This document shows positions 33,108 through 44,774 of a stretch of 64,000 bases of DNA, piece by piece. The translations under genes were made by a program, and so were the position numbers. The first letter of the stretch is position 1; each line of letters starts with the position of its first letter. Source of the stretch: Notolepis coatsorum (lineage: Eukaryota; Chordata; Actinopteri; Aulopiformes; Paralepididae); the NCBI GenBank assembly GCA_963971535.1, contig OZ020589.1, positions 92,445,182 through 92,509,181 on the forward strand, given 5' to 3'. A model generated the notes under the pieces. That model searched no databases and was not told the DNA's origin. It saw only the letters and a program-made list of their open reading frames with translations.

Positions 33108-34372
33108 TGTGGTAAATTCCCACAGAACTCTACAATAATTTGAGGTTATTGTAGTACAGTACAATGAGATTGATTATCTGGAAGGAGGAGAAAGGGATCA
33201 TATGGTAGAATTGTTGATCTCTTCATCTGACTTAAAGCAGATTGAAGAATTAAACGTGTAGCCAGACAAACCATGAACTATAGTCCAATTCAACATTTAT
33301 TTGATCAGAGCCAGAGGCCAAGGTGAATAGGACAAAAGATTATCAGAAAACATTAACAGGGCTGTCTGTGTACAGAAATCACCATCAGGTTTGCATTCTC
33401 AAACCTCAATATTGTACATAAACAGTCACTTGGTAACATAATTTGAACATACATTGACCATGCTGCACACATTATACATGAGTAAATCTGGTTTCAGATA
33501 TTAAGGATTTACACTAAACTTAAACAACAAATGGTGTTTTCCCATGTATTTACTCACATAAAATGCATCACAGTCTCTCTGGTGGTGGAGCGGTGGAGCC
33601 CACAGACCCCTGGGGTCGGTTTGGTCTGGGGCTCCCGAACTCCCATTTTGTATCCCCTTATATACTATAATTTCTAGCCAATAATGGTACATTTTACTAA
33701 TACAATTGATCCAATCATGCGTCTCCTGTGGGCGATCTCCTGTGGGGGCTGGCAGCCCCCACCTCTGGGTTGTGGCGACATGATGGGACAGAGATGGAGG
33801 GGGCCTGTCGGTGGCCCCCGTCGGTGTGGTCTTTTGCTGAGTACAGAGGGGTTCTGCTGGTGGCCCCCGTCCGTGTGGTTGCTGTGTGAGTCTTCTTTCA
33901 GTAAACAGAGGGGGGGTCTTGGTGGCCCCCCTCCTTGGTGTGGTGGCTTGATGAGTACAGAGGCCTGTTCCAATAAACCTTTTACCAACCGTATCTCCCG
34001 TGTATATGAATTTACACATTTCTAATATTATGATTTACTCTTTTGATACTAAACAGTTGATTAATAGATAACTTTGTTTGTGACTTAGTGTCCATGACTC
34101 AACAAGTCTAAACTGGTCTGCCCTGTGTTCAACCCAGCTGTCTCTGCTTCTACATTTACATACTGTCAATCGAGAAGGTGTTGTTTGTTCTCTAAATTAG
34201 TCATTGCTTGAGTGGGGGTTGAAATAACTGTTGCTGCTGTTATCTGATGTAACTGTCTCAAGTATGGTTCCTTATTTAGCCACTGAGTCCACTCTGCTAT
34301 TGAAAGGTAGCTGTGATGATCTCTGATTATTCACACATATTATTTATGAAATTCAACTCAATATTTACCACA
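33108..34372 (-). repeat. 3' LTR of the LARD-like element
   Basis: It is nearly identical to 39588-40842. The main difference is ten extra bases (AATGGTACAT) near 33682. The ends form a perfect 10-bp inverted repeat. Confidence 0.85.
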
Positions 34373-34474
34373 TTTCCCCGTTTTGACGATTCTTATCGTC
34401 ACATATGATATATTGACTTGATTTTCTATACATACTAACCATACATAATAAAATTCATTTTTTTCAAAATTTCA

Positions 34475-37413
34475 CTTTGACCCTTTTAACCTCCTTCCAG
34501 TTAAGAGTACCCTCCTCCCGTTCGGATGCACTCCTTCCCCTACTTAGATGCACCTCTCCCCGTAAGGTTTAGGCAGTCCGCTACGACGGTACAACCAGCT
34601 CCTTTCTTAGGGCTGCCTTGTCCGACGCCGGCCCCTCTCCCCCAACAGAGATGCAGGTCTCCACTTCCGGCGGTAAGGTCTCCTCTCATGAACGGAAGAA
34701 GTCCCCTTATTTTACCTTCAGGTGCAGTTTAAGGCTGGATCCCTTTCCAGTCTTAGGAGTGACAGTCCAGATTCCTCTGAATTGACACCCCTTACCCCTC
34801 TGCTTCCCAGTGGTTCTTTTCAAACCTGCTGATCACAGAAGCACAACTCGCCTACTAACGCATTCGGTTTCGGCTCACTGTGGCCTGACTGTACATTGAG
34901 CCCGACGCATTTATGCCAATAGGGTCATAATGCTCATCGGACCGACCGGTGACGCAGTCGATAGAGATCTCATAGTCCATCATCAAGTCAGGACCCCAAG
35001 CGGCTGAGGTCCGTAGTACCTCTCAGCCACTCAGTTTTTGAAACCTACGGTCTGATCCCCACCCCACTTGCTATGGGAATGGAAACTTTGACCGTTTTCA
35101 CCAGCCTGGCCTGTTCTCAGTAGGTTCTGTGCCCCCTCCGGTGCACTGCCCTACTTCTAGGTTTGGACCGTCGTCCACCTACCACCCAGTGCCCACATAT
35201 ACATTACATGCGACGTTACCTGGGCCGACTAGACGGTAACACAGTAAGATGTTGGTCATCTTGCCAGACACGAGGGCCATTCAGTATCTCCCTTGCTTAC
35301 TATAGAAAGGATTTAACGTGCCCAGGGAATCTTCCGATTCCACCGCCGCCTGCTATGGAGTAGAGGTTCGGGGAGCCTACCCCCTCCCTACTCCATTTTT
35401 TCTTTTTCCATTTTTCTTTGGTACATATCATCAATTAGCTTTTGCTCCTCAAGGCTCATAGCCAGAGGCCTACTTTTGAAACAACAACTTTTGAGCTTGT
35501 TGAACACAATAAAACAATTTAATCTAATCATTATACCTTTAAATAAAACACAACTTTTTAAAAACCCATTTTTTCCTAAGTTACAGCACTTTTGATTCCA
35601 CATTCTTTCATAAGATCTGAGGAAGACACAGAAATTATTATTCATTCTTTCATACATTTTGCTTTTTTCTCTTGTTAATTCCTTTTCCAAGACAGCCCAA
35701 TCACATTTGCTTAATCAACTCAGTTGGTCTTCTCACCTCTCCCCCCTTTATGAACATACCATGGACATAATACCTACCACCACAGCGCACAGTCGGACAG
35801 GGAGGGCGGAGCATCACTCAAGGAATTTTTTTTTCACCAGCTCATTTCGGCCATAATCTACACCTAATATTCTACCTATGTGCATGTGTTTAGTACTCTT
35901 GCGTTGTGTCATAATCTATACCAGTTGTTACCGTTCAGTCACCTCCCGTTCAACATACCAATCACACCACATCCCATAGAGGCCCTTGCTCAACTCCAGT
36001 CTCTGACCGTTTTCGCCCCCCCCCCCTCCACCCCATGTCGGCCAGCCTCAGCTGCAGCCACTGTTTGTAGGCCCGTGACCTCGTCATATTTTGACCCATG
36101 ACTGTATTTCCTTGGATCTACAGATGACTCTGTCAGTCTGGCGGTTTGTCCCAAACCTCCGGCCGCTGTTCTCGGGGCTATTTTGAAGGAGGGGCCAGCG
36201 TCTACAAGCGACCTCTCTTCACAATCCAACAATCTCCCACAGGAACTGACTGAACGGGTTCACACCATTGTGTCATAATCTAATGAAATGTATTCCTACA
36301 CATCTTCCATGATTCCTCCACCTGTGACGGTCCGTCCTCCCCCTCGACTGAAACTGCGAGGGAACAAAACACAAAACAAATTTTCTTCACACAATATGTC
36401 AAATATTCTCAAGAGAAGCCAAATGTTCAATCATTATGCAAACGTGATGGGACCACTTATCTATTGTTGACATTCCGTTGACGTTTCGACCGCTTTGACC
36501 CTTTTAACCTCCTTCCAGTTAAGAGTACCCTCCTCCCGTTCGGATGCACTCCTTCCCCTACTTAGATGCACCTCTCCCCGTAAGGTTTAGGCAGTCCGCT
36601 ACGACGCAACAACCAGCTCCTTTCTTAGAACTGCCTTGTCCGACGTCGGCCCCTCTCCCCCAACAGAGATGCAGGTCTCCACTTCCGGCGGTAAGGTCTC
36701 CTCACATGAACGGAAGAAGTCCCCTTATTTTACCTTCAGGTGCAGTTTAAGGCTGGGTCCCTTTCCAATCTTAGGAGAGACAATCCAGATACCTCTGAAT
36801 TGACACCCCTCATCCCTCTGCTTCCCAGCATTTTCTTTTCAAAAACACTGATCACAGAAGCACAACTCGCCTACTAACCCTGTATCGGCTAGTAAGGTTA
36901 CTGTGGCCTGACTGTACATTGAGCCAGGTGCATTTATGGTCTCTGCCATAACGCTCTCCCAACCGGCTGGCGACCCAGTCGATAGCGACCTCATAGTCCG
37001 TCATCAAGTCAGGACCCCAAGCAGCTGACTGTCCGTAGTACCTATCAGCCACTCAGTTTAGAAACCGACGGTCTTGTCCCCACCCCGCTTGCTCTGGGCA
37101 TGGAAATATTGACCGTTTTCGCCAGCCTAGCCTGTTCACGGCAGGTGCTGTGCCCCCTCCGGTGCACTGCCCTGCTCCTAGGTGTGGACTGTCGCCCACG
37201 TACCACCCAGTGCCCACACCAACTTACGTGCGACGTTTCCTGGGCCGACTAGGCGGTGCCACAGTGGTATGTTATTTCATACCTCGTTACGCACGAGGGC
37301 CTTCAGTTTCTCCCCAGCACTATAGGATTGTGTTTAACGTGCGCCCAGACTCTTGCGAGCCCACTGCCGCCTGTTAGTGGCTAGAGGTTCGGGGTGCCTA
37401 ATCCCCTCCCTAA
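34475..37413. repeat. Duplicated ~915-bp module inside the LARD-like element
   Basis: Bases about 34475-35390 and 36494-37413 are diverged copies starting CTTTGACCCTTTTAACC and ending near GGTTCGGGG. About 1.1 kb separates them (35391-36493). Read on the minus strand, both copies keep a WGPDLM-DYE stretch followed by ID and a few related residues, but each copy has stops elsewhere, so coding is doubtful. Confidence 0.75.
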
Positions 37414-39565
37414 CCGCCTGTCCCTATCACATGTTACCCCCACACAATTTGTAGTAATACCCACTCCCAGAACATTGTCTACAATTACACAGAATGCACA
37501 ATACACAACATACAAACACAACCACTTTACAAAATGCAGAATATTCACTAGAATGCACAATATACCATTACCCGTTATCCCTGGCCCCTGAGCGAATTTA
37601 CCACGAATGTATTAGACCCAATCCACGTTGTACCGCGCATGCGCAGTGGCCAACGTTGCTCCCCGGACGATGTATTACGGCAAAGCATAACTAATATCAT
37701 AAACGCCTTGTTCCAACATAACACACTGCCACGACATTCACCACGTCCTAACTCTTCCCAAACATCATTCTCAAACCTCGAAACGTAACATATGTCGCCC
37801 GCAAACGCCACAAAACAACGGCACGCAAGCTAACTAGCTTAGCCAGCTCTAATGCGACGTTCAAGGCCCTCACGGGAGCCGTGCCTTTCAAGATCCGTTC
37901 ATCCACGCAATTCGCTCAGTATCAATCCAAGCATAAACAATTCACACATGCTTAAAATAACCAACCACTCTAATAGAAAATAACTTTTAAAACATTCTCA
38001 CCAACCAACGCCGCACACATAGTCCAACACGAATCCTTTCTCCTACCTTCTCCGCCTCACTCCATAGTACCGCGAACGTTACACACTCTCCTCAACACCA
38101 TGACGTCATCAAGCAGCGACTTCTTAATATCATACACAATCGCTACCGCATCAATAATAACCCTCAAAACGGCCACAATCTCTCCACCCTACGTCTCGAT
38201 TCGCCTCTTACCTGCAATCGCCGCCACAGTGTTTAATCAATTCTCTTATAACGCCATCGTAACGTCCCCAGTTTCACCGTGGACTTTTCCACAGAGCTAA
38301 GCTAGCTAGCCCCCATCACCAGTAGGACTCGCCACAGACCTGTGTTCGTTGGTCATTAAAATATCATAACAATACAACAATAAGCTCCTACGTTTCGCCA
38401 ATCATTCCTAACCATAGCCATAGTCCCCCATACAATTCCTAACCATAGCCATAGTCCCCCATACAATCATTACTGAATGTTCAAGCTTACCATAGCTCCG
38501 TTGAATTCCCACTAAGTATTTATCAGTCATCTCGACCGAATTGTTTTATTAAGTACATTGTTTTCGTATCACAGCGCACGTAATCGAATCAACAGGCCGG
38601 TTTCGCTCAAGATTAAAAAGGACCACCCGATCCGTTCGATACTATGCCTAAGGACGACATATATATCTTCATTTAAATTAGGCCGATTGGTCCCTGCAGA
38701 CACGTATCATCCATTATCGAGCCTTCTTGAACACGCCGGCACCCTTATCTTCTATTAATTACTACGTGTTAATCCTGTAACCGCACAGACCCCATGCGCT
38801 GATCATGTTATCTCACTCATCTTTACCATACCTGACTTGCATGTTCTGAATAGTAACAGAGCTCTGCACTCTTTCCCATATTCTCTGTACTTCAGTTCTC
38901 CCGTGGAACTATTCCCTGTACCCAATTACACACAGCTCTCCTTCCATTCAGAACACCCAAATCAATCCAACTTACCCGCGCCCTCTTCCTGAGAATAATT
39001 TTTAGGGCATTTATATACTCAGAATGCGCCCCTGTCGTACACACCAGACAACCGTGCTTCCTAGCCAGAAAAGCCTTTTATCTGCCGTCATGCGACGCTA
39101 ATACCAATACACCATGACCAGATAGTCTGTGCCCCACCAATACGTCATCCCATTACATGCCGTATCTTCTTGGTGCAACCCCCCCGTATAGTTCATAAAG
39201 TATATTCCATACGAGACCCAACCCCCGTGGCCCGCATAGGCCGGGACCGGCCTCCTGTGTCTGAACAAACACACAAACATAAAAAGCCCACGTTTGCATG
39301 TTTACTGCACAACATCCTAACCTAAGTCACCGCTCCCCCATCCCTGCATGCAAAAGTCATATTCACCGTGGGTCCCAACAAGTGGCGTACACAACCAACC
39401 TTCATCCTGTCTCTCTCTCCTCCATTTCAGACAACAAGCCCCTCGTCTATAACTTCAAACGCAGCAACCCCCAGCTCTTTGCCCCGTACGTCCCCAACAC
39501 ACAGCAAGGTCCAGATTTGTTATGACAAGACCCTACCGCACCTTTTCAGGGGGAGACACAATAGG
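37414..39565 (-). other. 5' leader-like interior of the LARD-like element
   Basis: No frame of note is present on either strand. The stretch contains GCTAAGCTAGTTAGC-type short repeats near 37830 and 38298, and a duplicated CCTAACCATAGCCATAG near 38410-38450. Confidence 0.4.
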
Positions 39566-39583
39566 GTGGGAAGAACGGCACCA
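39566..39583 (-). promoter_or_regulatory. Putative primer-binding site
   Basis: On the minus strand TGGTGCCGTTCTTCCC starts four bases after the LTR end. TGG at the start complements a tRNA 3' CCA. The first ten bases are shared with the site of the + strand LTR element at 53683. The tRNA was not identified. Confidence 0.5.
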
Positions 39584-39587
39584 TTTC

Positions 39588-40842
39588 TGTGGTAAATTCC
39601 CACAGAACTCTACAATAATTTGAGGTTATTGTAGTACAGTACAATGAGATTGATTATCTGGAAGGAGGAGAAAGGGATCATATGGTAGAATTGTTGATCT
39701 CTTCATCTGACTTAAAGCAGATTGAAGAATTAAACGTGTAGCCAGACAAACCATGAACTATAGTCCAATTCAACATTTATTTGATCAGAGCCAGAGGCCA
39801 AGGTGAATAGGACAAAAGATTATCAGAAAACATTAACAGGGCTGTCTGTGTACAGAAATCACCATCAGGTTTGCATTCTCAAACCTCAATATTGTACATA
39901 AACAGTCACTTGGTAACATAATTTGAACATACATTGACCATGCTGCACACATTATACATGAGTAAATCTGGTTTCAGATATTAAGGATTTACACTAAACT
40001 TAAACAACAAATGGTGTTTTCCCATGTATTTACTCACATAAAATGCATCACAGTCTCTCTGGTGGTGGAGCGGTGGAGCCCACAGACCCCTGGGGTCGGT
40101 TTGGTCTGGGGCTCCCGAACTCCCATTTTGTATCCCCTTATATACTATAATTTCTAGCCAATTTTACTAATACAATTGATCCAATCATGCGTCTCCTGTG
40201 GGCGATCTCCTGTGGGGGCTGGCAGCCCCCACCTCTGGGTTGTGGCGACGTGATGGGACAGAGATGGAGGGGGCCTGTCGGTGGCCCCCGTCGGTGTGGT
40301 CTTTTGCTGAGTACAGAGGGGTTCTGCTGGTGGCCCCCGTCCGTGTGGTTGCTGTGTGAGTCTTCTTTCAGTAAACAGAGGGGGGGTCTTGGTGGCCCCC
40401 CTCCTTGGTGTGGTGGCTTGATGAGTACAGAGGCCTGTTCCAATAAACCTTTTACCAACCGTATCTCCCGTGTATATGAATTTACACATTTCTAATATTA
40501 TGATTTACTCTTTTGATACTAAACAGTTGATTAATAGATAACTTTGTTTGTGACTTAGTGTCCATGACTCAACAAGTCTAAACTGGTCTGCCCTGTGTTC
40601 AACCCAGCTGTCTCTGCTTCTACATTTACATACTGTCAATCGAGAAGGTGTTGTTTGTTCTCTAAATTAGTCATTGCTTGAGTGGGGGTTGAAATAACTG
40701 TTGCTGCTGTTATCTGATGTAACTGTCTCAAGTATGGTTCCTTATTTAGCCACTGAGTCCACTCTGCTATTGAAAGGTAGCTGTGATGATCTCTGATTAT
40801 TCACACATATTATTTATGAAATTCAACTCAATATTTACCACA
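39588..40842 (-). repeat. 5' LTR of the LARD-like element
   Basis: This is the partner of 33108-34372. Transcription of the element would start here and run leftward. Confidence 0.85.
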
Positions 40843-40846
40843 TTTA

Positions 40847-40988
40847 CTACTTTCATCTTGTGTTACATTTGTGATTGATTGATTGATTGATTGAAAATTA
40901 ATGGGTACAATACAGTACAGCTCAATACACACAATTGTTAAGGGGATGCAGACCAGAGAAAGACTATGACATACACAACATACATTTG

Positions 40989-41028
<40 letters not shown>

Positions 41029-41204
41029 AAGACTATGACATACACAACATCGTCTTGTGTTACATTTGTGATTGATTGATTGAACATTTTATTAACAGAT
41101 TGCAGAATGGGTACAATACAGTACAGCTCAATACACACAATTGTTAAGGGGATGCAGACCAGAGAAAGACTTTTGTCTTGTTTACATCAGGGTCCCCCAT
41201 TGTA
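40847..41204 (-). mobile_element. Shuffled LINE 3' tails with (GATT)n repeats
   Basis: Two to three partial copies of the LINE 3' end alternate with (GATT)n stretches and TACATTTGTGATTG blocks. The longest copy, 41089-41204, ends in CCCCCATT like the other tails. The order suggests repeated local duplication. Confidence 0.65.
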
Positions 41205-42122
41205 CTTGTAGGGCTGTCAACGAATATTCTATATCGAAATGAATAATCGACTTGTAAAAAAAAAAAAAAAATTATATTGGATTGTGAAAAAAACAGATGG
41301 GCGGTCAATCATTAGTGGTTAACATATCATTGTATTTGTTCCGTACATTACACACTGAAACGGTTTGGTACGGATATGTGTACCTTTACACCCCTTTAAA
41401 CCCCCTTAACAAGTTAGCACAGTTATAATACTAAGCAGGAAAGTGTTGCATCAAGTTCAAGGTCATCGTTTTTAATTTTAATATTTAAAAAAAAAAAAAA
41501 TTCAGGATTAACACTAAGAGCCTAACCTCAAGATATCTATAAAAGATTACAAATATTTCCGAATTTTAACCACTTATCTTCCCGTTTGTTTGATACTAAC
41601 GTTTGGCTTTTTTTCATAGTTATATAAGTTTTCGACCCCATAGTGCAGCGTGGGAAACCAGCGCAAAATTGTTGTGATTTACCTCATGTCCTGAGTTCGA
41701 AAAATTATTGATTACTTTGGTCAGAAATGGCCAAAACGCTAACGTTATTAAGCACTAGTTATTGGTAATAATTGCAGCGGGGGTACAGTACACATTTTCC
41801 GGGTATAATCTCAACACAGAGCCCCTCTCGTAAGAGCGAGCCCTCTTTTGTCACCAGTGAGCAGCCGGGAGCAGATAGGGGCAGGACCAATCAGTGCTCC
41901 AGCTGCCGGTGATACAAGTGGGCTTGCTCTGAGGGAAGGAGGCCGTTCACACTAGTGGGCTAGTCGCTCAAATATATATCGTTTTATATATAATTGTACC
42001 AACACAGATATTAGGCAGTACACACATTGTCCTGCAATACACAATGTACAGTGAATGCACAGCTACATTTGCCATATATTTATATCGCTGCTGCGGTCTA
42101 CAGTGAAATGCAATTCATGCAT
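41205..42122. other. Region beginning with a hAT-type end; rest unassigned
   Basis: TAGGGCTGTCAACGAATATTC near 41211 resembles a known style of hAT terminus, but the matching right end was not found. No coding frame is present. A GAGCCCCTCTCGTAAGAGCG stretch lies near 41819. Confidence 0.3.
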
Positions 42123-42125
42123 AAT

Positions 42126-42310
<185 letters not shown>

Positions 42311-42703
42311 TTTTTTATTTTGTGCACGTTGTGCAAATTGAGAGGCTGTGCTCTTTGCACACAACCCTCGTACACTTGTAACATTGCCTCTCCAGGCGGC
42401 TGCGTTTGTGTACACACATATGGCATTGCTTCTTCTTTTGGGGCAGTGTCGCCACGCCGGCTGCGTCTATATTAATCCCAGCCGAAGAGTACAAGAGCGC
42501 TTCCGCATTCTTCCCCATTCGCCGGTAAGCAATGCGCATTTCCTTTTCCTTCGCCCAGGTGCGCATGAGGTCCTCGCTTGGTTCAGACCCCCATTCAACA
42601 CGGTTAATCACAGATGCCAGAACGCGCCATATTAAAGCCTTTGGTTCATATTAGCAACGCTGGTCGCAACGCTGGTCAATCACATTAACGCTGGTCAATC
42701 ACA

Positions 42704-43663
42704 TTAACACTATGATCGCCGATAACAAGTTAAGACGTCATTCCTAGCCATGCTCATTCTGCCGAAGACGCCGTAACTCGTCTTTGATGTCAATATTTAA
42801 AAAATCTGTGACCGAAATCATATTTCCCCTCCGGAGCCCTGAGACACACTGCAAAGCTCCACTCAACTCTCTAGCGGTTCAAGAGCGCCATCTGGTGGCC
42901 GATCGGCAGATCGCCAACCGGAAATGACCCTTTGAACCGGTAGTGCTCATCCATATGTGGTCCGGGCACTCGCTATCGTTAGAGAGACTCCGTCTTGACA
43001 CAGTGAACATCGATCGGTGCAAATAACTCGAAAAAACAACATGATTTGGACGTATATACTATTATACAACCTGGAAATGGATCGGGCATTTCTCCATCCC
43101 ATAATAGAAAAAAATTCTGTTCCACGCTCATCTGCCAGCGGCGCGAGGAAGCCACGGTAAGATTCAGCGTTATATTCTAACGTGTTCCATATAAACTGCT
43201 ATGATGAACATATGACCCACTCTGGATGAATCATCTAACGCTGCCCACGGAATTATAAACGATCCCCCGCCCATCCGGTCATCATCAGATGATATGTAGT
43301 AACTCCTAGAAGCACATCCAGTTGAAATTTTTTATCTCGCACAGATTCCTACCAAACTGTATTTGATCATCAATATAATGCATTTAGGGCTATAAATCAC
43401 GTTCTGAAGAAAGCTGCAGAAAACGATAAAAACATACTTATACTTTAGACCATATTTTAGTATGAATATGTGAATAAAAAAGTTTAACGTTGCTACACCC
43501 TGAACAATACATATAGGACATTGAATGGGCCATAATAATGGCAATTTAGCAATAGAATTTAAAAAGTTATAGCCCTGCAAAGAAGGGGAACTTCTCCATA
43601 GACAAATAGAGATGGCGAGGGATGGTAAATTATGAATTTAACCCATGGCGATCAAAGTGTTAA
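42704..43663. mobile_element. TTAA-flanked MITE (piggyBac-like), copy B
   Basis: The 960-bp element starts TTAACACTATGATCGCC and ends with the inverse of TTAACACTTTGATCGCC. It is uninterrupted and is the inverse of copy A at 26763-28430, so it shows the empty site of the LINE that broke copy A. Confidence 0.85.
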
Positions 43664-43793
43664 TCACAGAACACGCCATATTAAAGCGCTAATACGGTAT
43701 ATATATATACGCGATGGACGCATCAGGTGATCACTGCTACTGCTATTCACCAGTACGTCCATCGACATGAATGGATATTATGCACGTTACAAT

Positions 43794-44385
43794 GTACAGT
43801 TGACAGCTGGGCTACAATATACAGTCGCGCGAAATAACGTTATGAATGCCCGAAATAACATAACGTTACAAAGTACAGTTGACAGCTGCGTTGTGTTAAT
43901 GTACAGCGAAATAACGTTATGGCGTTATGAAAGTACAGTTGACAGCTGCGTTGTGTTAATGTACAGCGCAATAACGTTATGGCGTTATGTGGTCCTCGTT
44001 TGGATAATATGTAAAGTACAGTTGACAGCTGCGTTGTGTTAACGTTACAATGTACAGGGAAATAACGTTATGGCGTGTTATGGCGTTATGTTATGTGGTC
44101 CTCGTTTGGATAATATGTAAAGTACAGTTGACAGCTGCGTTGTGTTAACGTTACAATGTACAGCGAAATAACGTTATGGCGTGTTATGGCGTTATGTGGT
44201 CCTCGTTTGGATAATATGTAAAGTACAGTTGACAGCTGCGTTGTGTTAACGTTACAATGTACAGGGAAATAACGTTATGGTGTGTTATGGCGTTATGTGG
44301 TCCTCGTTTGGATAATATGTAAAGTACAGTTGACAGCTGCGTTGTGTTAACGTTGCAATGTACAGGGAAATAACGTTATGGCATT
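43794..44385 (+). repeat. Tandem repeat, seven units of about 60-105 bp
   Basis: Units begin GTACAGTTGACAGCTG at about 43794, 43873, 43933, 44016, 44121, 44223 and 44323. Later units carry GTTAACGTTACAATGTACAG, AATAACGTTATGGCG and TGGTCCTCGTTTGGAT. The later units are longer and more alike than the first ones, suggesting growth toward the right. Confidence 0.85.
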
Positions 44386-44774
44386 GCGAGTGAATCTGGT
44401 CCGCGTCGCGATAATATACATGTATTCCATTTCGGCGTCTGAGCGTGGAAAAAGAAAATGCGCATTTGGACGGCGTTACCGGGGCCAATCAGGGCAAAAT
44501 GCGGAAGCGCTCTTGCACTCTTCGGCTGGGATTAATATAGACGCCCCCCGGCTTGGGCCTGGTGCCGTCTGCGATGCCGCTGCATGGTCCCTTGCCTCCT
44601 GCACCATCGCAGCAGCGCCGAGTGTGCGGGGCAAGCGTTCCCGGAGGGCGACAAGTGGCATAACTAACTTGTTGCCTAGCTCCTCCAGGAACAGCCGCCT
44701 TTTATACGTTTTTGTGGCATTCCAGCCACATCGCCTCGCCCGAAAATTGTTTTGACCCACTTGGGCATACACCT

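Larger units (their letters stand above)
33108..40842 (-). mobile_element. Long non-coding LTR retroelement (LARD-like)
   Basis: Direct repeats of 1265 bp (33108-34372) and 1255 bp (39588-40842) begin TGTGGTAAAT and end ATTTACCACA. They are flanked by TTTA at 33104-33107 and 40843-40846. On the minus strand TGGTGCCGTTCTTCCC follows the right LTR after four bases, like a tRNA primer site, and a purine-rich CGGGGAAA precedes the left LTR. The element therefore reads leftward. The 5.2 kb interior has no frame resembling gag, pol or env. It would need proteins from another element. Confidence 0.82.
42463..44547. mobile_element. Element with long inverted ends inserted in the piggyBac gene
   Basis: The left end GCGTCTATATTAATCCCAG and its inverse at 44522-44544 extend into similar sequence for about 60 bp (GCGCTTCCGCATTCT). 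A CCGGCT at 42457-42462 and 44548-44553 may be the target duplication. The interior contains TTAA MITE copy B and a tandem repeat. A related end lies at 48650-48740. The superfamily is not identified. Confidence 0.6.
42315..44770 (-). pseudogene. piggyBac transposase C-terminal fragments
   Basis: Two minus-strand pieces fit one gene. The first (44770-44550) reads YKRRLFLEELGNKLVMPL and then ends in a Ser/Pro-rich linker. The second (42462-42315) reads QKKKQCHMCVHKRSRLERQC, with CTRVVCKEHSLSICTTC closing at a stop at 42315-42317. The spacing of Cys and His matches the C-terminal cross-brace zinc finger of piggyBac transposases, which binds the element ends. A 2.1-kb element separates the pieces. 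The catalytic domain upstream is missing, because a LINE begins at about 44775. Confidence 0.72.

Noticed and set aside
33501-34025. Pro/Gly-rich frames of 100-170 codons repeated near 40.2 kb
   Set aside because: They lie in the LTRs of the minus-strand element, overlap on both strands and show low-complexity GGCCCCC-type repeats.
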